Below the pieces are notes generated by a model, which had not been told where the DNA came from, ran no database searches, and saw nothing but the letters and a program-made list of their open reading frames with translations. Below are positions 25,815 through 33,091 of a stretch of DNA of 58,215 nucleotides, in pieces; the stretch's first letter is position 1; every line of letters begins with the position of its first letter. Location: contig DASZBR010000004.1 in assembly GCA_035943935.1 (NCBI GenBank), positions 1 through 58,215 on the forward strand. Direction: 5' to 3'. Source of the DNA: DASZBR01 sp035943935 (GTDB lineage: Bacteria; Pseudomonadota; Gammaproteobacteria; DASZBR01). The position numbers and the translations under genes were made by a program.

Positions 25815-27435
25815 GCTGGCCTATACTAGAATAATAAACAAAATTAAGCTGATTTTTTGTTCTTTCATGCATTAATTCTAGTGTAATAGGCGTATTGGGT
25901 TGAATCACTTTTTGGAATTTAAGTTTAGAAATTTGGCGGAAAGTTTTAGGCAACTCAAAGCATTGGCGTCCATAGTGTATAGCCCAATGGACTTGTACTA
26001 CACCGGGAAGTATCGGCGTGTTCGGAAAATGGCCCTCAAAATATAATAGACTAGTCGGTGGAGTTAATTCATATACGGCACGTTGAGCATCTTTTTCAAT
26101 TAAACAGTGATGAGGAAAAATGGGTTGAATCAATTCAGCGCATGTCGTTTTTCCTTGTGCATTCACCGGAAGTGCATCCAGATAACGCCATGCGCGTGGA
26201 TGAGCAATGGGTTCAATAGAATGGATTAAATTTTCGCGTAATTTTTTATTGATATATAGCTTTCCCATAGTATTTAATAATTTTTTGCCTTTAGCGGAAA
26301 GAACTATAAAAGCCATAATAGTTTGCCGTTGTGAATGTTCTGACATAACAGTACGAACGTCAGAAATCAGCGATGATTGCATCAGGCTTTTTTCTATCGC
26401 ATCTAGCGAAATCCGCTTGCCTTCAAGCTTAACAATTCTGTCAGCTCTACCCAATAATAAAAAAGTATTGTTATTTGCAGTACTGATGTGATCTGATGTT
26501 CGGTACCATTTTGTATTAATAAGATGGGGTGAACAAAGCTCGAGTAAATTATTTTCAGCTATACGCCATGTTATGCCAGGTAAGGGCTGCCAAGATTCAT
26601 TATTGATTTCATCTCGCTGACGCCATGCAATCGCTCCTGTTTCAGAACTCCCGTATATTTCAATGGGTGCTTTGTCGGATAGCTTTTTAATCTGCTGTGC
26701 AGTTTCAAATAATAATGGTCCGGCGGATGAAAATACGGTGTGAATATTATGTAAAGACTTTGTACGTTTGAGATGTGCAGGGCTGGAAATTAATACTCTG
26801 TTTTGTACTGTGGGTAATTGTGCTAATTCTTCGAGAAATAAAATATTACGAGTATATATAGCTCGTCCTGTGGTTAAGGGCCATAGAATTTTAAACAATA
26901 ATCCATAAAAATGTTCATGCGAGACTGTTGAAATCATTTCTGCTGTTTTAGGGATGATTGGGCCAAACGCTTTTTCGAGCGTAATAATTTCGCGTGATAA
27001 CTGAGATAATTTTTTTGTAATCGCTTGAGGTTCGCCGGTGCTGCCAGAGGTATAAATAACCAAACCAATATAATCTTGAAGCGTAATATCTGTTTCCGTG
27101 AAAAAATTATTTTCGTCTTCTTTAGTCGGATTTAACGGCGAATAATTTTCGGGAAATTCACCTAAATAGCCATCGATATGTTTGCGTATTGCTTCACAAC
27201 TATCGGGGAGAATATTACTGGGTAAGACAATGGTTTTGCCGGCAAGCCAACTGCCTACCAGTGCGCTCGTAAATTCAAGGCTGTTATGACTGACTAACGC
27301 AAAATTTTGGCCATGAGTTCGTTGCAATAAAGAACGCCATGCGTTTACACGGGATTTAAATTCAGGACTATTTTTATGAAAGCTTTGCATGATGCCGTCG
27401 CTTGAATGAAAGTCGAACGAGATATTCGCTGCCAA
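25786..27435 (-). CDS. AMP-dependent ligase fused to a hydroxyacyl-ACP dehydratase (ApeH-ApeI fusion)
   Basis: A 549-residue two-domain protein. Residues about 20-430 are an adenylating enzyme: IYTSGSTGEPQAITKK (P-loop), EIYGSSETGAIAWR, WYRTSDH and LLGRADRIVKLEGKRIS, with the late Lys in NAQGKTT. Residues about 455-549 are a hotdog dehydratase with the FabA/FabZ motif GHFPNTPILPGVVQ. Ligase (loads the aryl starter onto ACP) and dehydratase are separate proteins (ApeH and ApeI) in described APE clusters; here they are joined. The start is uncertain: a TTG at 27435 or the ATG at 27390. The gene overlaps the COG4648 gene. Confidence 0.85.
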   Translation of the reverse strand: MAANISFDFHSSDGIMQSFHKNSPEFKSRVNAWRSLLQRTHGQNFALVSHNSLEFTSALVGSWLAGKTIVLPSNILPDSCEAIRKHIDGYLGEFPENYSPLNPTKEDENNFFTETDITLQDYIGLVIYTSGSTGEPQAITKKLSQLSREIITLEKAFGPIIPKTAEMISTVSHEHFYGLLFKILWPLTTGRAIYTRNILFLEELAQLPTVQNRVLISSPAHLKRTKSLHNIHTVFSSAGPLLFETAQQIKKLSDKAPIEIYGSSETGAIAWRQRDEINNESWQPLPGITWRIAENNLLELCSPHLINTKWYRTSDHISTANNNTFLLLGRADRIVKLEGKRISLDAIEKSLMQSSLISDVRTVMSEHSQRQTIMAFIVLSAKGKKLLNTMGKLYINKKLRENLIHSIEPIAHPRAWRYLDALPVNAQGKTTCAELIQPIFPHHCLIEKDAQRAVYELTPPTSLLYFEGHFPNTPILPGVVQVHWAIHYGRQCFELPKTFRQISKLKFQKVIQPNTPITLELMHERTKNQLNFVYYSSIGQHASGSIYFD

Positions 27436-27772
27436 ATAATAGTCCCATGAGTAAATAAGATATTACGCCATTATATAAAGACCACACTTTAGGCGATGCC
27501 CAGAAAATTGTTATAAGAGAAATAGTGCCGTTGATAATAAAAAATACACACCAGACTTGAGTGACACGGCGCGTGTACAGTACAGCCTCGGGGGGAAACG
27601 TTTTTTCAGTTTTGCGTGCGATGCGTTCAATAATAGTAGGGGGAAACATTAAGCTTTGTGCAAATAAAACCAGCATAAAAATATTAATTAATACCGGATA
27701 AAATTTTAAGGGGAATAAAAGCACAGCCCATTTTGGCGCGATATAGGGATACATTAAAATTAATAGAATCAT
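27374..27772 (-). CDS. apeG: COG4648-type membrane protein of APE cluster (ApeG-like)
   Basis: A 132-residue inner-membrane protein with about four hydrophobic segments (start to 20, 25-42, 72-90, 100-118) separated by a polar stretch containing FPPTIIERIARKTEKTFPPEAVLYTRRVTQVW. This pattern is that of the COG4648 proteins that accompany aryl-polyene clusters. No enzyme function is known. No ribosome site is obvious; translation may depend on coupling with the ACP gene 26 bases upstream. Confidence 0.8.
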   Translation of the reverse strand: MILLILMYPYIAPKWAVLLFPLKFYPVLINIFMLVLFAQSLMFPPTIIERIARKTEKTFPPEAVLYTRRVTQVWCVFFIINGTISLITIFWASPKVWSLYNGVISYLLMGLLFGSEYLVRLSFKRRHHAKLS

Positions 27773-27798
27773 AAAAAAACTAAAGATAAGAGGCCGTT

Positions 27799-28053
27799 TT
27801 ATGTTGCATTCTCCGCAAGCAAATTATCTAACACATCAACCACATCTTGTACGGTGCGCACAGCGCGAAAGACTTCAGGTTGTATACGCTTTCCCGTCAT
27901 TTGATTTAATCGCACGACAATATCAACCGCATCGATACTATCAATATCCAATTCGGTATATAAATTAGATTGAGGCGTAATTTTTGATTTATCTAGCTCA
28001 AACATTTCATGTAATAAATCAACGGTCATGGTATAGATTTGGTCTTTATTCAT
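27799..28053 (-). CDS. apeF: Acyl carrier protein of APE cluster (ApeF-like)
   Basis: An 84-residue acyl carrier protein. The phosphopantetheine site is DIDSIDAVD with Ser39. It carries the growing polyene chain. It ends close to the COG4648 gene and starts one base after the end of the acyltransferase-ACP gene. No phosphopantetheinyl transferase gene is in the window. Confidence 0.9.
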   Translation of the reverse strand: MNKDQIYTMTVDLLHEMFELDKSKITPQSNLYTELDIDSIDAVDIVVRLNQMTGKRIQPEVFRAVRTVQDVVDVLDNLLAENAT

Positions 28054-28054
28054 A

Positions 28055-29038
28055 TTAGGGTTTCCTGAAATTGTCGATCATGGAGGCCAGTGCATGCACG
28101 GAAGCAAAATGCGCACGCGTTTCTTCGGAGTTCGCCAATAACGAAATACCGTAGCGTTTTTGTAAGGCAACGCCTAATTCGAGCGCATCAATGGAATCTA
28201 ATCCGAGTCCATCGCCAAATAACGCGGCATGCGTATCGATATCGTGTACGGTAATATCTTCGAGTTGAAGTGTCGTAATAATAATATCTTTGACTTCGGT
28301 TTCGAGTTGCTGGAGACCTTGAGTGTCGTTCATAAAATAATCTTGCAAATAAAGGGTTAATTGTCGGGCGGAGGTAAACGCCTGAATGTCTATGTCGTCT
28401 TTTACGTCAATCGTAAATCGCGCTTTCGTAGGGGGTACTTTCCACCACTTTTCGCCTTTGCTTAAATAGACTTTCGGGATGCATCGTATCACAACAGGCG
28501 TGATATTTTTATGGGCTCGCAGCGCAATATTTGCAGCGCCCCGTTTGAAGCTGAGGGGAGCATTGAGTGTGGTTCGGGTGCCTTCCGGAAAAATGGTGAG
28601 ATTACTGCCTGTTTGCAGGGATTTTAGGCAATCGTCTATCAAGTCCACCTCATTATTATTACAAATGTATCCTGCCGCACGTACGGGGCCGCGGGTAAAC
28701 ATATTCTGTTGTAAGGAGCTTTTTACAATGCAGTCAGCATCTTTTACAAAGGCCATTAACAATACGGTATCAATAAGAGATGGGTGGTTGGCAAGGATGA
28801 GCAGGCCATTTCGATTTAGTTTTTCCCCATTATGGAGTTCATAACTTATGATGCCCATATAACTGATAAGCTCTATAAAAAATTTAAAAGCAAGCCGAAT
28901 AAGTTTACGCGCTGTTTTTGTATTTCTGACAAAGGGAAAAACGGTCACTAAAAAAATCAGACCGCCGAGACCAAATATGGAAAAACCCAATCCGGTTGCG
29001 AATACCCGCCACGTGTAATTAATTTTCTGGAGTAACAT
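28055..29038 (-). CDS. Acyltransferase fused to an acyl carrier domain (ApeD-ApeE fusion)
   Basis: About 327 residues. The N-terminal two thirds are an AGPAT/PlsC-type acyltransferase with a membrane helix and the catalytic NHPSLID (HxxxxD, about 80) and FPEGTRT (about 152). The last 80 residues are a carrier domain with GDGLGLDSIDALELG (Ser about 281). These are two genes, apeD and apeE, in described APE clusters; here they are one frame. The start at 29038 (MLLQKINYTW) is the most natural; a GTG at 29065 would add nine residues and increase overlap with the upstream gene. Confidence 0.85.
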   Translation of the reverse strand: MLLQKINYTWRVFATGLGFSIFGLGGLIFLVTVFPFVRNTKTARKLIRLAFKFFIELISYMGIISYELHNGEKLNRNGLLILANHPSLIDTVLLMAFVKDADCIVKSSLQQNMFTRGPVRAAGYICNNNEVDLIDDCLKSLQTGSNLTIFPEGTRTTLNAPLSFKRGAANIALRAHKNITPVVIRCIPKVYLSKGEKWWKVPPTKARFTIDVKDDIDIQAFTSARQLTLYLQDYFMNDTQGLQQLETEVKDIIITTLQLEDITVHDIDTHAALFGDGLGLDSIDALELGVALQKRYGISLLANSEETRAHFASVHALASMIDNFRKP

Positions 29039-29717
29039 GTGACCATCGCCATTGTTGGTTATCACAGTTACGTTCTAATACCGAATTTTTATCAACAAAA
29101 AATTCTGCTATTTCAATGCCAGCGGTTTGTTGTTTTTTTTCAGGTGTTTTATTGGCTGACCAGGATAAAGAAATAATAGAATTTTGATTTCTTTGGGGCG
29201 ACTGAATTAACCACGCCCATGCAAAATCTTGTTCGTTGCAATCTTGATAGTCATTAAAAATTTCGGGGAGCGCATTGTCATGTGCAATTAATAGCACAGC
29301 GGATTCGCCATCGGCTAATAATCCACACGCTTCAATCACAGCATGTTCAATGGTACTTTGACCGGCAGCGATCGCGAGACTGTTTTCGTGATCCTGTCGT
29401 GCAATGGAAAATAATCCGCTGGTAGCGTTGTGTGTTGATAAGCTAAATGCGGTAGGCGAAATAGGATTTTTTTGTACTTGATCGATCAATAAATCAACAG
29501 ACCGTTGGCATTCGCCATGACGTGAGGCGAATATAATAGGAATATCTTGGGTGTTGTCTCCGAGACAGCGATACGCGACTTCGAGAGCTTTTTTACCGGC
29601 AGAACTGGCGCGTCGTCTTAGTAATGCCGGCATTGCATGAAGCGCGGGTTGCGTTTCCATGTCGGGTGTCCATATTGCGTGGGAAACAACGGAGAATTTG
29701 ACTTCGTTTAATGTCAC
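29019..29717 (-). CDS. apeC: Ketosynthase-like chain-length factor of APE cluster (ApeC-like)
   Basis: A 232-residue protein matching the short ketosynthase-like family PF13723. Where ketosynthases have the active-site Cys it shows FSLSTHNATSGLFSIAR, so the nucleophile is missing, as expected of a chain-length factor. In Xenorhabdus the equivalent ApeC pairs with ApeO (here 18745-19893). GTG start with AAGAGG upstream. It is the first gene of the operon, which then runs to 15876 with small gaps or overlaps throughout. Confidence 0.8.
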   Translation of the reverse strand: MTLNEVKFSVVSHAIWTPDMETQPALHAMPALLRRRASSAGKKALEVAYRCLGDNTQDIPIIFASRHGECQRSVDLLIDQVQKNPISPTAFSLSTHNATSGLFSIARQDHENSLAIAAGQSTIEHAVIEACGLLADGESAVLLIAHDNALPEIFNDYQDCNEQDFAWAWLIQSPQRNQNSIISLSWSANKTPEKKQQTAGIEIAEFFVDKNSVLERNCDNQQWRWSHVTPEN

Positions 29718-29770
29718 TGTTTGCCTCTTAGAGTCAGCAGAGTTTTAGAGGCGAGATATTAGCATATTCG

Positions 29771-29799
29771 TTGACACTGGGCAGGTTAACGCGTACTAA
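29771..29799 (+). promoter_or_regulatory. Sigma-70 promoter of the csbD-like gene
   Basis: TTGACA at 29771-29776 and TACTAA at 29794-29799 with a 17-base spacer; AAGGA precedes the ATG at 29833. A closely similar promoter occurs at 31345, before a decayed csbD copy. Confidence 0.65.
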
Positions 29800-29832
29800 T
29801 TAGCTGTGGTTTAACTTCACAAGGAAAAGGCT

Positions 29833-30045
29833 ATGAACTCAGACATTATCAAAGGCAATTGGAAAGAGATAAAGGGAAAGATCAGGCAACAATGGGGCAA
29901 GCTTACGGATGATGATGTGTCCAAGATGCAAGGGACGTATGAAGAGCTTACCGGAAAATTACAATCAACCTATGGGTATCAGAAAGAGCAAGCAGATAAG
30001 GAAATTGACGGTTTTTTGAAAGCGAATAAATTCGACAACAAGTAG
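29833..30045 (+). CDS. CsbD family stress protein
   Basis: A 70-residue hydrophilic helical protein of the CsbD/YjbJ type: IIKGNWKEIKGKIRQQWGKLTDDD, then GKLQSTYGYQKEQADKEIDGFL. Members accumulate under general stress and have no defined biochemical role. It begins a run of short plus-strand stress genes (BON, His-rich, DUF1328). A 3' fragment of a second csbD gene lies at 31542. Confidence 0.9.
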   Translation: MNSDIIKGNWKEIKGKIRQQWGKLTDDDVSKMQGTYEELTGKLQSTYGYQKEQADKEIDGFLKANKFDNK

Positions 30046-30089
30046 TTATTATTGAAACATCACGGTTATTTCTAAAGAGGACGTATTTT

Positions 30090-30422
30090 ATGAAAAGTTT
30101 GAATTTTGTTAAGACATTGGTTTTAGGCGCGTTAATTTTATGTTGCGGTGTAAGTTTTGCAGCACAGACCGAAGTTCCTGCGGTGGTTGCGGATTCTGTG
30201 ATTACGACAAAAATTAAAAGTTCATATGCGCATGAAAAATTATTTGGTACTAAAGATATTTCTATGATGGGCGTGACGGTTACTACAAAAGACGGCATCG
30301 TTCATCTAGCCGGTACAGTCGATAATCAACTGCAAGCAGATAATGCGGTTAAATTAGCTAAAGAAGTAGATGGAGTTAAAAGTGTAGATTCAACGTTAGT
30401 GGTAAGACCCGCAACAAACTAA
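30090..30422 (+). CDS. Exported BON-domain protein (OsmY-like)
   Basis: A 110-residue protein with a signal peptide (about 1-25, cleavage after SFA) and one BON domain: VADSVITTKIKSSYAHEKLF, VTVTTKDGIVHLAGTVDNQLQADNAVKLAKEVDGVKSVDSTLVV. BON domains bind phospholipid surfaces; OsmY is a periplasmic osmotic-stress protein with two such domains. It is about half the length of OsmY. Confidence 0.9.
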   Translation: MKSLNFVKTLVLGALILCCGVSFAAQTEVPAVVADSVITTKIKSSYAHEKLFGTKDISMMGVTVTTKDGIVHLAGTVDNQLQADNAVKLAKEVDGVKSVDSTLVVRPATN

Positions 30423-30455
30423 CCTTCTTCATTTTTTATACACTAGGAGTATTAC

Positions 30456-30707
30456 ATGGATAAACATTCAACGGATAAACAACACTCAATCGACAAACAG
30501 AAAATGGCGCATCTTCATGAGAAAGCAGCAGAACATCATAAGGCTGCAGCAGAACATCATAAGGCTGCATCAGAGCTTCACACAAAGGGTGAGCATGAAA
30601 AAGCGGCTGTTTCTGCACGTATAGCACATGGTCATGCGCATGCTGCAAAAGAACATATTGTTGAAGGTTCGAAGCATTTCGCTGGAACGGATTCGAGCGG
30701 AAAGTAA
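30456..30707 (+). CDS. Small His- and Ala-rich helical protein
   Basis: An 83-residue hydrophilic protein with 16 or so His residues and tandem AEHHKAA units, likely one long helix. AGGAGT upstream of the ATG supports expression. No family assigned; similar short His-rich proteins sit next to csbD and BON genes in stress islands. It might buffer metal ions, which is inference from composition only. Confidence 0.7.
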   Translation: MDKHSTDKQHSIDKQKMAHLHEKAAEHHKAAAEHHKAASELHTKGEHEKAAVSARIAHGHAHAAKEHIVEGSKHFAGTDSSGK

Positions 30708-30711
30708 TATT

Positions 30712-30754
30712 TAACACTGAACACGAAGGTGCTTTCGCCTTCGTGTTTTTTTTT
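30712..30754 (+). terminator. Rho-independent terminator (copy 1)
   Basis: Stem AACACGAAGG / CCTTCGTGTT with a short loop, followed by nine T. An almost identical 42-base copy occurs at 32782-32823. Confidence 0.9.
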
Positions 30755-30785
30755 ACTTCGTAGTTTGATTTAAAAGGAGAGAGTT

Positions 30786-30965
30786 ATGTTGGGATGGGTT
30801 ATTACGTTTCTACTGATTGCTGTTGTTGCCGGTGTTTTGGGTTTTACAGGTATTGCTGTACAAGCGGCAGGGATTGCACAAATCCTTTTCTTCATTTTCA
30901 TTGTTCTCTTTTTACTGTCACTTGTTTTTCATATACGTGGCGGTAGAAACGGGAATAATGGCTGA
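30786..30965 (+). CDS. DUF1328 small membrane protein
   Basis: A 59-residue protein with two hydrophobic segments, beginning MLGWVITFLLIAVVAGVLGF and followed by GIAVQAAGIAQILFFIF, the DUF1328 (YtjA) pattern. AAAGGAGAG precedes the ATG. These proteins are inner-membrane and often stress-associated; function unknown. It is part of the csbD/BON series. Confidence 0.85.
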   Translation: MLGWVITFLLIAVVAGVLGFTGIAVQAAGIAQILFFIFIVLFLLSLVFHIRGGRNGNNG

Positions 30966-31033
30966 GAAAATAGAGATGACGTTTACGTTAACATTTATTG
31001 GAATTATTTTGGTTGTGGTGGGGTGCAGAGGTA

Positions 31034-31060
31034 GTGGCCCCACCAGGACTCGAAACTGGG
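31034..31060 (-). pseudogene. tRNA 3'-end fragment
   Basis: Read on the minus strand this is a T-arm and acceptor 3' strand: GTTTCGAGTCCTGGTGGGGC. One T-stem pair is mismatched and no 5' half is present. Sixteen bases (31039-31054) are identical to part of the degenerate tRNA at 43331. Confidence 0.45.
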
Positions 31061-31101
31061 CCTCAGTCGCGTCATTGCATTAATCAGGTAAAATATGTTT
31101 T

Positions 31102-31182
31102 TCAAAATACGTGGTAAAAAATCCACACTATCGCTAACAATCCAAGTGGCACGCCAAGTAACCAGGCAATGAAATATTTCAT
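31102..31182 (-). CDS. 26-residue membrane protein
   Basis: A very small frame reads MKYFIAWLLGVPLGLLAIVW and then IFYHVF before the stop. It is one hydrophobic segment. A strong ribosome site (GGAGG, 6 bases before the ATG) supports translation. It lies opposite to the csbD/DUF1328 series. No family is certain; similar short proteins with a WLLGVP motif are known as hypothetical membrane peptides. Confidence 0.6.
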   Translation of the reverse strand: MKYFIAWLLGVPLGLLAIVWIFYHVF

Positions 31183-31541
31183 AAAATCCTCCAGTGATTT
31201 ATCGAGGTATATTAATAACCAGAATTTATTCTAGGCACATTGTGACGCATGTCAAGCAACAAGAAAAGGGATGTTTCCATAAAGTATTTAAACAAATTAT
31301 ACAGTGCAGATGACAGGCACTACTTCAAAGTGTCACGTTAATCGTTGACATGGAGTAGATTAGGGCGTATTACATAGGTATGTGCTGGAAAGATTAATCT
31401 GGTTCTAAGGGTAGATAAGTCATTTAGTTTCATTTCTCTTGTTGTATTCTTGCTTTTGTAGATCGGCATCATTTCAAAGTATTTTTTTACTCTACTTATA
31501 CTTATTGTTCTTGATGGGCAAAATCTCGTTTTTACTTCTCG
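31183..31541. other. Gene-poor stretch with a duplicated promoter
   Basis: No protein frame with a ribosome site is seen. A sigma-70-like promoter (TTGACA at 31345-31350, TATTAC at 31368-31373, 17-base spacer) closely resembles the csbD promoter at 29771, including flanking bases. It precedes the csbD fragment, so the stretch is probably the decayed 5' part of a duplicate csbD locus. Confidence 0.6.
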
Positions 31542-31658
31542 GGAAAATTACACGTTGCTTACGGTTTTCAAAAAGAGCAAACGGATAAAGAAATCAATGA
31601 TTTCCTCAAAGATGAAAGCTGGAGAGAGTTCCATTATGTTTCATTGTTGTTCAATTAA
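31542..31658 (+). pseudogene. csbD 3' fragment
   Basis: The frame encodes GKLHVAYGFQKEQTDKEIND followed by FLKDE, aligning with GKLQSTYGYQKEQADKEIDG of the intact gene at 29833. There is no equivalent of its N-terminal half, and the tail is unrelated. It ends 14 bases before the next gene. Confidence 0.8.
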
Positions 31659-31672
31659 AAGGGTGAGAAATT

Positions 31673-32032
31673 ATGATGAAGAAAATATTGATGGTGTTAG
31701 GTGTAATGATGTTAGCCGGTTGCGCAGCAGAAACGCCTGTGATGTTACCCGCAAGTGTGCCTGTCGATGTAATTGATGCAACGTTTGCTCAAAATGTGGT
31801 GACATTGAAAAATTGTACGTTGAAAGGACAGGTTTTAGCGAGCACGATGGATCGCGTTAAACCAACCAATCTTTTGGTGACAGAAGTTGAACTGAATGAA
31901 ATCAAAGATAAAACCCTATACTTGGGTGCGAATACTGTCGTGATTAGACACAATCAAATTGTCTATAACAAAGGCATGTATGTGCATGTGTTGAATGCAG
32001 AAGCATATTCTTGTTTTACGCCAGCTAATTAA
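31673..32032 (+). CDS. Small lipoprotein of unknown function
   Basis: A 119-residue lipoprotein with lipobox MLAGCA (Cys at about 17). Two further Cys (in LKNCTLKG and YSCFTP) could form a disulfide. The second half resembles the DUF4156-like lipoproteins such as the one at 50056 in general plan (short, C-terminal Cys), without strong motif identity. AAGGGTGAG precedes the start. It is likely outer-membrane bound. Confidence 0.7.
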   Translation: MMKKILMVLGVMMLAGCAAETPVMLPASVPVDVIDATFAQNVVTLKNCTLKGQVLASTMDRVKPTNLLVTEVELNEIKDKTLYLGANTVVIRHNQIVYNKGMYVHVLNAEAYSCFTPAN

Positions 32033-32058
32033 TTAACCGAAAAAAATCGAGGAGCTGC

Positions 32059-32712
32059 ATGATGAAGATAGCAAAATTAGCAATACTCTGTACGTCACTG
32101 GGTCTGTGTTCAACTGCGTTTGCGTATACGGGTCACACGAAATGTGGTGATACAGGTACTGGACTTTATGTGGGTGGACAATTGGGGTATGGCGGTGCTG
32201 ATTATGGCAGCGGAATAAAAAACGCGTTTAATGTTTATCCTGTGCATTCTAATGATGAAGATGATCTGGCTGGCCGTGTTTATCTTGGCTATCAATTGAC
32301 GACAATATTTGGCTTAGAGGCAGGCTATAGTCTTTTTTCTGATAATACCTATAAAGGTCAGTCAGCAAATGGACTGATTACATCAAAGAGCCGTTTAGAA
32401 ACACAGGCTATTGATTTGTTGGTTACTGTAGGAACACCACTCACGTATGAAGGATTTGGCGCGGCACTGAAAGGGGGTGCTGCTTACGTGATGTCGGACT
32501 ACAGTCATTCAGGAAATGGATCGGATGCAGGATTTCGTCCAGCTGATGGTTCTAATGATCGATTTGCCCCAGCAGCGGGTGCCAGCATTTTTTATAAATT
32601 ACCCTACAATACAGCAGTAGATATTTCGTATCTGCATATTTTTGCGCCAGCGAATGTTGCTGCGCCAGAGACGGATCTAGTGACGTTGGGTTTAAGCTAT
32701 AGATTTGTATAG
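32059..32712 (+). CDS. Outer-membrane beta-barrel protein (OmpA-like N-terminal type)
   Basis: A 217-residue protein with a signal peptide (about 1-22) and an 8-strand-barrel pattern: GLYVGGQLGYGGADYG, LAGRVYLGYQLTTIFGLEAGYS, AALKGGAAYVMSDYS, VDISYLHIF and a C-terminal strand ending YRFV with an aromatic residue. This is the surface-antigen/OmpA-like porin plan. No peptidoglycan-binding domain follows. Confidence 0.85.
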   Translation: MMKIAKLAILCTSLGLCSTAFAYTGHTKCGDTGTGLYVGGQLGYGGADYGSGIKNAFNVYPVHSNDEDDLAGRVYLGYQLTTIFGLEAGYSLFSDNTYKGQSANGLITSKSRLETQAIDLLVTVGTPLTYEGFGAALKGGAAYVMSDYSHSGNGSDAGFRPADGSNDRFAPAAGASIFYKLPYNTAVDISYLHIFAPANVAAPETDLVTLGLSYRFV

Positions 32713-32781
32713 GATTCAATTAAAAATTTTCTGGAGGCTTACCTGCAGTTTTGTGATGTTGTGCTGTCTCTCGGAATAATG

Positions 32782-32823
32782 TAACACTGAACACGAAGGT
32801 GCTTTCGCCTTCGTGTTTTTTTT
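32782..32823 (+). terminator. Rho-independent terminator (copy 2)
   Basis: Identical over 42 bases to the terminator at 30712. It lies after the barrel gene and just before the 3' end of a convergent gene. Confidence 0.9.
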
Positions 32824-32828
32824 GCGAG

Positions 32829-33035
32829 CTATTTCTCTCTGATTTCTATTTGTGGTCTTCGCGGTCTAATCGGATAATGAATATCAAAACGCTTAAATGA
32901 GTGTTCAGATTCGTGCGATTCAAAAAACGCGGGTGTTTTCGTGGACAGCTCAATCGCTTCTTGTTGAGAAGAAATATAAGAAAAAATAAAGCCGAGAAGA
33001 ACAATAAATAACGTCAATTTCTTTATAGAGGTCAT
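32829..33035 (-). CDS. Small exported or membrane-anchored protein, unknown
   Basis: A 68-residue protein with an N-terminal hydrophobic helix (about residues 5-21) and a short polar, Arg/Pro-rich end (YPIRPRRPQIEIREK). GGAGG lies about 9 bases before the ATG. No family recognised. Confidence 0.55.
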   Translation of the reverse strand: MTSIKKLTLFIVLLGFIFSYISSQQEAIELSTKTPAFFESHESEHSFKRFDIHYPIRPRRPQIEIREK

Positions 33036-33091
33036 GATGCGTTACCTCCGAGTGGTGTGTAGATATTCTTAGTATACGCTACTAAATGTCA

